Source: Microtetraspora fusca (lineage in GTDB: Bacteria > Actinomycetota > Actinomycetes > Streptosporangiales > Streptosporangiaceae). Taken from it: DNA of 64,000 nucleotides. Under the pieces are notes generated by a model. It did no database searches and was not told the DNA's origin. It worked only from the letters and a program-made list of their open reading frames with translations. A program made the position numbers and the translations under genes. Positions 58,069 to 64,000 of this stretch are shown here, piece after piece. The DNA lies in NCBI RefSeq assembly GCF_001570365.1, contig NZ_BBYK01000044.1:124001-188000 (forward strand). The letters run 5' to 3'. Every line of letters starts with the position of its first letter. The first letter of the stretch is position 1.

Positions 58069-59201
58069 GTGCCGCCCAGACGATGGACGCCGGCCCGGCG
58101 AGCGCGAAGGGTCGGCGTCCGCGCTGCGGTCGGCTCGGCCGGCTCGTGGTGGTCCTCGTGGGCGGGGCCGTGATCGCGGCCGGTACGCGGTTCGCGCTGT
58201 CCGGACCGCTCGCCACCGGGACCAAGGAGACGCCGGCCCAGACCGCGGCCACGACGGCGCTGGCACAGGTGACCAGGGGGACTTTGTCGGCCAGGACGAT
58301 GGAGAACGGCACGCTCGGCTACGCGGGCGACTATCAGGTGGTCAACAAGGCCGGCGGCACCGTGACCGGGCTGCCCGCGGTGGGCCGGGTCGTCCCCCAG
58401 GGCCGGGTGCTCTACCACGTGGACGGCAAGCCCGTGGTGTTGCTGCGCGGTGAGGTCCCGATCTACCGCGACCTGTCCTGGGGCACGCAGGGCACCGACG
58501 TACGGCAACTGAACACCGCGCTGGTGGATCTCGGATACGCCGCCGAAGGCGAGCTCGACCCCGGTTCCGATTACTTCGGACGGCGGACCTACTACGCGCT
58601 CAAGGAACTGCAGGAGGCGGTGGGACTGGAGCGGACAGGGACCCTGACACTGGGCCAGGCGGTGTTCGTGCCCGCCGGGCGGATCCGCGTCACCAAGGTC
58701 ATGGCGGTGCGCGGTGGCATGGCGGCGACCGGGTCCGTGGTGCTGCGGGCCTCGTCGACGGCCCGCCGGATCACCGTCGAACTGAACGCGAGCCGGCAGT
58801 CGCAGGTCGCGACCGGCGACAAGGTGACCATCACGCTGCCCAATGGCACGACCACCCCCGGCGTGGTCTCCTCGGTAGGCAAGGTGGCCGTCAAAGCGGA
58901 CAGCGGCACCACCGTCGAGGTTCGCGTCAAACCGCTCAAGCCGCAGGCGACGGGACGGCTCGACCAGGCGCCCGTGCACGTGTCCATCGTGACCGACACG
59001 GTCGAGGACGTGCTGTCGGTGCCGGTGAACGCGCTGCTGGCGCTGGCCGGAGGCGGCTACGCGGTCGAGGCCGTGGAGGCGGACGGCAGGCACCGGCTGA
59101 TCCGGGTGGAGACCGGGCTGTTCGACGACAGCGCCGGCACGGTCGAAGTCGCCGGTGACGGCCTGGCGGCCGGTCAGAACATCGTGGTGCCGGGCACATG
59201 A
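58065..59201 (+). CDS. Periplasmic-adaptor-like protein with peptidoglycan-binding domain
   Basis: A 378-aa protein with an N-terminal membrane anchor ([21 protein letters not shown]), a barrel-like part ([30 protein letters not shown]), a PG_binding_1 domain ([20 protein letters not shown] through [13 protein letters not shown]) and an HlyD-like beta-barrel half ([43 protein letters not shown]). This is the Gram-positive counterpart of an RND/MacA adaptor, anchored to membrane and wall. GTG 58065 overlaps the lipoprotein stop (GTGA). Confidence 0.87.
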   Translation: MSAAQTMDAGPASAKGRRPRCGRLGRLVVVLVGGAVIAAGTRFALSGPLATGTKETPAQTAATTALAQVTRGTLSARTMENGTLGYAGDYQVVNKAGGTVTGLPAVGRVVPQGRVLYHVDGKPVVLLRGEVPIYRDLSWGTQGTDVRQLNTALVDLGYAAEGELDPGSDYFGRRTYYALKELQEAVGLERTGTLTLGQAVFVPAGRIRVTKVMAVRGGMAATGSVVLRASSTARRITVELNASRQSQVATGDKVTITLPNGTTTPGVVSSVGKVAVKADSGTTVEVRVKPLKPQATGRLDQAPVHVSIVTDTVEDVLSVPVNALLALAGGGYAVEAVEADGRHRLIRVETGLFDDSAGTVEVAGDGLAAGQNIVVPGT

Positions 59202-59935
59202 CCGGCGTTCAGGCGGAACCGCGGCCGCTCGGCGACCGGCAGGGCGGCGAGCCGGTGCTCCGGCTTGAGCGGGTGACCAAGATCTATCCCGGCGCCACCC
59301 CGGTGGTGGCTCTCGCCGAGGCCACCTTCACCGTACGGCGGGGCGAACTGGTCGCCATCGTGGGCCCGTCGGGCTCGGGCAAGTCGACCCTGTTGCAGGT
59401 GATGGGCACCCTGGACCGGCCCACCTCCGGGACGGTCCACATCGTGGGCGACGATGTCGCGCGCATGTCCGACCGGGCACTGGCCGGGCTTCGCGCGTCC
59501 CGGATCGGCTTCGTCTTCCAGCAGTTCTTCCTGGCCCAGCACGCCACCGCGCTGGAGAACGTGGCCGACGGGATGCTGTATTCGGGCGCCCGGCACCGGA
59601 CGCGGACACGGGCCGCCGCAACCGCCCTGGAGCGAGTCGGGCTCGGCCATCGCCTCCGCCACCGGCCGCCGGAGCTGTCGGGCGGTGAACGGCAGCGCGT
59701 GGCGATCGCCCGTGCGCTGGCCGGCGACCCGGACATCGTGCTGGCGGACGAACCGACCGGGAACCTCGACAGCGCCTCCGGGAACGCGATCTTCGCTCTG
59801 TTGCGGGAGCTCAACGCCGAAGGCGCCACCATCATCATGATCACTCACGATCGGGAGCTGGCCGCGCGACTGCCCCGCCGCATCGAGGTTCTCGACGGCC
59901 GCGTCGTCGCCGACACGCGAAGGGACCGGCCATGA
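59198..59935 (+). CDS. ABC transporter ATP-binding protein (MacB/LolD type)
   Basis: A 245-aa ATPase with Walker [11 protein letters not shown]-loop [18 protein letters not shown], signature [15 protein letters not shown], Walker [15 protein letters not shown] and the H-loop MITHD. The EPTGNLDS form is typical of MacB/LolD/FtsE-like exporters that pair with FtsX-fold permeases. It overlaps the adaptor gene before it and the permease gene after it (ATGA in both), so the set is translated together. Confidence 0.95.
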   Translation: MTGVQAEPRPLGDRQGGEPVLRLERVTKIYPGATPVVALAEATFTVRRGELVAIVGPSGSGKSTLLQVMGTLDRPTSGTVHIVGDDVARMSDRALAGLRASRIGFVFQQFFLAQHATALENVADGMLYSGARHRTRTRAAATALERVGLGHRLRHRPPELSGGERQRVAIARALAGDPDIVLADEPTGNLDSASGNAIFALLRELNAEGATIIMITHDRELAARLPRRIEVLDGRVVADTRRDRP

Positions 59936-61143
59936 CGCCCCCTCACCACGACGGGGCGGCCCCCGGCCGGCTGCACCCGGCCGACCTGGCCCGCACCGCC
60001 GTCGTCGGCCTGCGTACCCGTCCCATGCGCGCCGCCCTGTCCGCCCTCGGCATCGCGATCGGCGTCGCCGCGATGGTGGCGGTGCTCGGCCTGTCGGCCT
60101 CCTCGCAGGCCGGGCTGCTGGCCGAGATCGACAAGCTCGGCACCAACCTGCTGACCGTCACCCCCGGCCAGACCATGGGCGGCGCCGACGCCAGGCTGCC
60201 CATGGACGCCCCGGCGATGATCGCCAGGATCGGTCCGGTGGACATGGTCGAACACACCGGGAAGGTGGCGGCGAGCGCCTACCGCAGCCCGCACATCCCG
60301 AGCCTCAACACCAACTCGATCAGCGTCCACGCCGCCAGCTTGAACCTGCCCGCGGCGGTACGCGCCGCCGTCGCCCAAGGTCGCTACCTCAACGCCGCCA
60401 CGGCCGAGCAACCGGTCGCGGTGCTCGGTGCGGACGCCGCCGCCCGCCTGGGCATCGCCGGGATCCACCCGGACGCGCGCATCTGGGTCGGCGGCCAGTG
60501 GTTCTACCTGGCCGGAATACTCAACCGGGCCGCGCTGACCCCCGAGATCGACTCCTCGGTGCTGGTCGGATACCCGGCCGCGCGGAAGTACCTGAATTTC
60601 GACGGCCATCCGTCCAGGGTGTACGTGCGCGCCCAGACCGAGCAGGTGAGCGACGTGCAGAAGGTGCTCGCCGCCACGGCCAATCCGCGCAACCCCGGTG
60701 AGGTAGGCGTCAGCCGCCCCTCGGCCGCCCTGGTGGCCCGCGCCGCGGCACAGTCGGCGCTGGGCGGCCTCATTCTCGGCCTCGGCGCGGTCGCCCTACT
60801 CGTGGGCGGCATCGGCGTGGCCAACACCATGGTCGTCTCCGTGCTGGAACGCCGGTCGGAAATCGGGCTCAGGCGCGCGCTCGGCGCGACCAAGGGACAT
60901 GTACGGCTGCAGTTCCTGTCCGAGGCGATCCTGCTCGCCGCGCTCGGCGGGGCCGCCGGAGTGGTCATCGGGGTGGCGGCCACGGCGGTCTATGCCCATG
61001 TCAAGGCGTGGGCGACCGTGGTGCCATCACTCGCCTGGGGCGGCGGGCTCGGCGCGGCCGTCGCCATCGGAGCCGTCGCGGGGCTTCTCCCCGCGCTGTG
61101 CGCCGCCCGTATGCAACCCACGGAGGCGCTCAGGACCGTCTGA
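59932..61143 (+). CDS. ABC transporter permease (MacB/FtsX type)
   Basis: A 403-aa permease with one N-terminal helix ([22 protein letters not shown]), a large MacB-like extracytoplasmic domain (about 45-270) and three C-terminal helices with the FtsX motif [41 protein letters not shown] (here cited only by its parts [11 protein letters not shown] and [10 protein letters not shown]). With the ATPase, adaptor and lipoprotein it forms a complete MacAB-like exporter, probably for peptides or antibiotics, controlled by the divergent two-component system. Confidence 0.93.
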   Translation: MTPPHHDGAAPGRLHPADLARTAVVGLRTRPMRAALSALGIAIGVAAMVAVLGLSASSQAGLLAEIDKLGTNLLTVTPGQTMGGADARLPMDAPAMIARIGPVDMVEHTGKVAASAYRSPHIPSLNTNSISVHAASLNLPAAVRAAVAQGRYLNAATAEQPVAVLGADAAARLGIAGIHPDARIWVGGQWFYLAGILNRAALTPEIDSSVLVGYPAARKYLNFDGHPSRVYVRAQTEQVSDVQKVLAATANPRNPGEVGVSRPSAALVARAAAQSALGGLILGLGAVALLVGGIGVANTMVVSVLERRSEIGLRRALGATKGHVRLQFLSEAILLAALGGAAGVVIGVAATAVYAHVKAWATVVPSLAWGGGLGAAVAIGAVAGLLPALCAARMQPTEALRTV

Positions 61144-61407
61144 GCCCACCGCCCCGACCGCCACCCGGCGCCGCGGACGAACAGCGCGGCACCGGGCAGC
61201 CTTGGCATGCCTTGTGACCAGGCAGAACGCCCTGGCAGAGCTCGGCCGCCGCCGGACGCGCATGAAACTCTCCCGAAACCGCCGCTCCCGTATACCTGTC
61301 AGCTGTCGAGTTCGGCATCCGTCAAGCCGCAACGGCCACGACCGCAATTCGCGCGTGATGCCGCCCTTCGTTGCCGAACTCCTGATCCCCCGGCGAAAGG
61401 ACGCCCA

Positions 61408-62982
61408 GTGAGGCTACGAGTCCACGAACATCATTCCTCCACCAGGTCTCGCACCGATCGCCTGACCGCCCTTCTCGGTGCCGCGTTGATCCTGGCAGCG
61501 GGCACGGCCGTCCCGGCCCACGCCACGTCCACGAAGAGCAAGATCAACTGGCATGCCTGCGAGGACGCCAGGGCGGTGGTCGAGTGCGCGACCATCAAGG
61601 TGCCGCTCGACTGGTCCCACCCGAATGGTCAGACCATCAAGATCGGCCTGGCCCGCCGCAAGGCCACCAAGCCGAGCGCCCGCATCGGCTCCATCCTCAT
61701 GGACCCGGGCGGCCCCGGAGTCTCCGGTGTCGACGAGGTCAAGCGGAAGCCGAACCTGTTCACCTCGGCTGTCAGCGAGCGCTTCGACGTGATCAGCTTC
61801 GACCCACGCGGTGTCAACACCAGCACCCCGGTCAGGTGCGCCACGGAATTGATCTTCCAGGCGGACGAGGCCAAAAGGCGGGCCAGCCGGAGCGCGGCCG
61901 ACTTCGCCGCCCTCAGACGCGCCAACCAGAAGCTCAGCCGGAACTGCCGCAAGCTCACCGGCCCGCTGTACGACCACCTCGACAACCTGCACGTCATCCG
62001 GGACATCGACGCCATCAGGACCGCCCTGGGCGAAGACAAGATCACCCAGGTGGGGTACTCCTACGGCACCCTCATGATCCAGCAGTACGCCGAGAAGTTC
62101 CCCCAGCACGTGCGAGCCCTGGCCGCCGACGGCAACGTGGACCGCAGCCTGCGATCCGTGTGGGACTTCCTGGACGGCCAGACTGCGGCGATGGAGAAGG
62201 CCTTCGTCCAGTGGGCGGACTGGTGCGACAAGACCTCCGACTGCGCCCTGTACGGAATGGACGCCAAGAATGTCTACGGTGTCCTCCGCGAGCGTGCCAA
62301 GAGCGGGAAGCTTGTGGACCCGGCCACCGGTATGAAGGTCGACTTCGGCATGCTGACCGGGAGAGCCCAGGCCGTCAGCGCGCCGGAGTACTGGAAGGAT
62401 CTGGCCACGCTCTTCAAGTCGCTGCACGACGGCACGGATTCATCCTCATCCTCGCCTTCGCCGACGTCGCAGCAGCCCGACCTGCCCGAAACCATGACCT
62501 ACCCGCGGCAGGGGATGTGGTGCCAGGACTGGACCTTCGAGATCAAGAACTACACCGAGCTCAAGAGCACCATCGCGCGGCTGTCCAAGCGCTACCCCAA
62601 CGTCGAATGGAACCCCAACGCCACCGACGGCGCGCTGGACTGCGTGGGATGGCAAGGCAAGACCACCAACCCCCAAAGACCCCTGAGGGTGAAGGACGGC
62701 CTGCCGCTGGTCATGATCGGCAACCTCAATGACCCCGCGAGCGTGTACGCCTGGTCCAAGAACTCCGCCAAGCAGAGCGGAGCCTCCCTCGTGACCTACG
62801 AAGGCTTCGGGCACACCATCTACCCCTCCACCGTCGCCTTCGGACCGAGCACCTGCATCAACGACGTGATCGACGCCTTCCTCATCGACCTCAAGACACC
62901 CAAGGAGGGCACCAGCTGCCCGGCCATCGAAGTACCGGGCGAAGGCACCAAGCCGACACCCCGCCCCGCCTCGACAAGCTGA
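61408..62982 (+). CDS. Secreted alpha/beta hydrolase, tripeptidyl aminopeptidase type
   Basis: A 524-aa exported serine hydrolase. GTG 61408 follows GAAAGG. A signal peptide (LTALLGAALILAAGTAVPAHA) is followed by the family start INWHACEDARAVVECATIKV. The catalytic core has the oxyanion region MDPGGPGVSG, FDPRGVNTSTPVRC, nucleophile Ser in VGYSYGTLM and a terminal His in YEGFGHTIYPS, with the C-terminal TAP-like domain (PLVMIGNLNDPAS). The SSSSSPSPTSQQ insert (about 350) is a flexible linker. It probably trims tripeptides or hydrolyses esters outside the cell. Confidence 0.9.
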   Translation: MRLRVHEHHSSTRSRTDRLTALLGAALILAAGTAVPAHATSTKSKINWHACEDARAVVECATIKVPLDWSHPNGQTIKIGLARRKATKPSARIGSILMDPGGPGVSGVDEVKRKPNLFTSAVSERFDVISFDPRGVNTSTPVRCATELIFQADEAKRRASRSAADFAALRRANQKLSRNCRKLTGPLYDHLDNLHVIRDIDAIRTALGEDKITQVGYSYGTLMIQQYAEKFPQHVRALAADGNVDRSLRSVWDFLDGQTAAMEKAFVQWADWCDKTSDCALYGMDAKNVYGVLRERAKSGKLVDPATGMKVDFGMLTGRAQAVSAPEYWKDLATLFKSLHDGTDSSSSSPSPTSQQPDLPETMTYPRQGMWCQDWTFEIKNYTELKSTIARLSKRYPNVEWNPNATDGALDCVGWQGKTTNPQRPLRVKDGLPLVMIGNLNDPASVYAWSKNSAKQSGASLVTYEGFGHTIYPSTVAFGPSTCINDVIDAFLIDLKTPKEGTSCPAIEVPGEGTKPTPRPASTS

Positions 62983-63107
62983 GCCCCTGCCCTCCCCCGC
63001 CGCTGCTGGGAGCCTTCGCCCATGGCAAGATCACTGGCTATCGGTGTGACGCCGACGACAAGTGCACAGACCCGGGCCTGGACAAGGCTCTCGCCCTGCT
63101 CAAATAG
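62983..63107 (+). pseudogene. Possible remnant of a small coding region
   Basis: A plus-strand frame just after the peptidase reads LLGAFAHGKITGYRCDADD and KCTDPGLDKALALLK before a stop at 63105-63107. The composition is protein-like with two cysteines, but no start or family is recognisable. It may be the end of a lost gene. Confidence 0.25.
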
Positions 63108-63159
63108 CGAGCAGCACCGCCGAGGAGGCGGAGAGTGGCCGTCGGTCAACGGGACCTGG

Positions 63160-63183
63160 CCCGGTTCCGAACGCGGAACCGGG
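63160..63183. terminator. Bidirectional hairpin terminator between convergent genes
   Basis: CCCGGTTCC (63160-63168) and GGAACCGGG (63175-63183) form a 9-bp perfect stem with a 6-nt loop. It lies between the peptidase (+) and the ATPase (-) and can serve both. Confidence 0.65.
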
Positions 63184-63199
63184 CTTCGCCGCCCCTCTG

Positions 63200-64000
63200 T
63201 CAGTCGGCGACCACGGTCTCGCCCGGATGAACGACTTCGTCGTCGAGCTCGGATGGGTGGAAAAACTCTGACGGCGATGGAGTGGCGGGCTCCTCATGCT
63301 CGTCCAATGGATGGCTCTGCGGCGAGAAGGCCGCGCCCACCGTGGCGGCGAGGGTCAGGTAGGCCTCGTACGTCGCGGGATTCAGCCGGTCCAGCTCGAC
63401 TTCGGAGTCCTCCTCCAGGTGCGGGTCGAACGGAACGCTGATCACGGTGCGGCAGCGCTCGCCGAAGTGGCGGCGCAGTGCGTCCGTGTCCACGGTGGAC
63501 CTGCTCTCGTGGCGCACACCCGACAGGACCACGGTCGCCGATCGCGCCAGTTCGGCACGACCGTGGGCTTCCAGCCAGTCGAGGGTCGCACCGGCCGACC
63601 GGGCGGCGGCCACGGAGGGAACAGTCACCAGCACGATCTGGTGGGCCAACTCCAGGGTCGCGGACATGGCCGAATGCAGGAGGCCGGTGCCGCAGTCAGT
63701 GATGCAGATCGAGTAGTAGTACTCCAACAGCGTGGCGACGGCCCGGTAGTCGTCGGCACTGAACGCCTTGGAGACGGCCGGGTCACGGGACGATGCCAGG
63801 ATCTCCAGCCTGCTCGACGCCGACTGCGACGTGAACGCGCGGACGTCGGCGTACCGCGGCTTGTCCATCGCGACGAACTTGGTGAGGAGGTCGCGGACGG
63901 TCGCGGTCGTCTCGAGTCGCACCCGGTCCGAGAGGGTTCCGCGGTCCGGGTTGGCGTCCAACGCGATGACGCGGTCGCCTCTGACGCTGCTGAGCATCGC
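63200..64000 (-). CDS. MinD/ParA-like ATPase, 3' part (continues past the right edge)
   Basis: The C-terminal 267 residues of a SIMIBI-class ATPase. Visible are VIALDANPDRGTLSDRV (the Walker A' follow-up Asp), ICITDCGTGLLHSAM (Walker B-like), QIVLVTVPSVAAARSAGATLDWL and an acidic, Pro-rich C-terminal tail. The Walker A loop lies outside the window. The LDANPDRGTL form is common in actinobacterial ParA/MinD-like proteins, including those near type VII secretion genes. The precise role is not determinable from the fragment. Confidence 0.83.
   Translation of the reverse strand, partial: AMLSSVRGDRVIALDANPDRGTLSDRVRLETTATVRDLLTKFVAMDKPRYADVRAFTSQSASSRLEILASSRDPAVSKAFSADDYRAVATLLEYYYSICITDCGTGLLHSAMSATLELAHQIVLVTVPSVAAARSAGATLDWLEAHGRAELARSATVVLSGVRHESRSTVDTDALRRHFGERCRTVISVPFDPHLEEDSEVELDRLNPATYEAYLTLAATVGAAFSPQSHPLDEHEEPATPSPSEFFHPSELDDEVVHPGETVVAD

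Overview
The window is high-GC DNA from a filamentous actinomycete. The evidence is the very strong G/C third-position bias, frequent GTG starts, dense TetR/LacI/AsnC/ECF regulation, a UbiE/MenG-type methyltransferase, a DUF664 protein and a MinD/ParA-like ATPase. Gene content fits a Streptosporangiaceae-like genome (inference; no marker gene is present). There is no rRNA, no intact tRNA and no CRISPR array.

The left half (1-34 kb) is accessory DNA. Two 45-bp copies of the 3' half of a tRNA-Lys(UUU) gene lie at 6009-6053 and 13814-13858, and a decayed copy lies at 29448-29492. None has a 5' half. They look like right-hand attachment scars of integrative elements stacked in one tRNA-Lys gene, with TTGCTCG direct repeats (possible integrase arm sites) to their left. 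The first segment holds an IS1634-type insertion sequence in a broken SDR gene, a VapBC module, a CcbP-like protein and a 387-aa protein of unknown function. The second holds a lipoprotein, an amidohydrolase/MHS-transporter/tandem-AsnC group, IS256 debris, a pRiA4b-ORF3-like gene and a HigBA module just before its scar. The third begins with the C-terminal half of a tyrosine recombinase. It carries a glycoside-utilisation island (HSL esterase, SDR, MFS, TetR, LacI, GH1, and a GH3 lacking its catalytic barrel), a TetR/MMPL pair, and a WYL regulator divergent from a frameshifted hydrolase and an epoxide hydrolase. It ends at the third scar and an IS256 relic.

From 30 to 47 kb the DNA is patchy. 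It has small proteins of unknown function (a DUF6461 protein, a Cys-rich/acidic coupled pair, several small membrane proteins), a DoxX gene with twin operators, AraC, aldehyde dehydrogenase, PAP2 and GNAT genes, and many gene corpses: an SDR pseudogene with a 38-bp tandem duplication, FAD-monooxygenase pieces at 44 and 47 kb, a truncated DHA2 transporter and an IS3-like remnant. A dispersed repeat (core CCTCCGGCGGGG) occurs three times between 26 and 43.5 kb.

From 47 to 64 kb the genes are intact and tightly packed, as in core chromosome: UbiE-like methyltransferase, DUF664, an ECF sigma factor with an N-terminal Cys cluster and C-terminal SnoaL domain, a DHFR-like reductase, a flippase-like membrane protein, an HTTM/DUF393 group, a PEP-mutase-like enzyme, a two-component system divergent from a lipoprotein/adaptor/MacB-like ABC exporter operon, a secreted tripeptidyl-aminopeptidase-type hydrolase, and the 3' part of a MinD/ParA-like ATPase running off the right edge.
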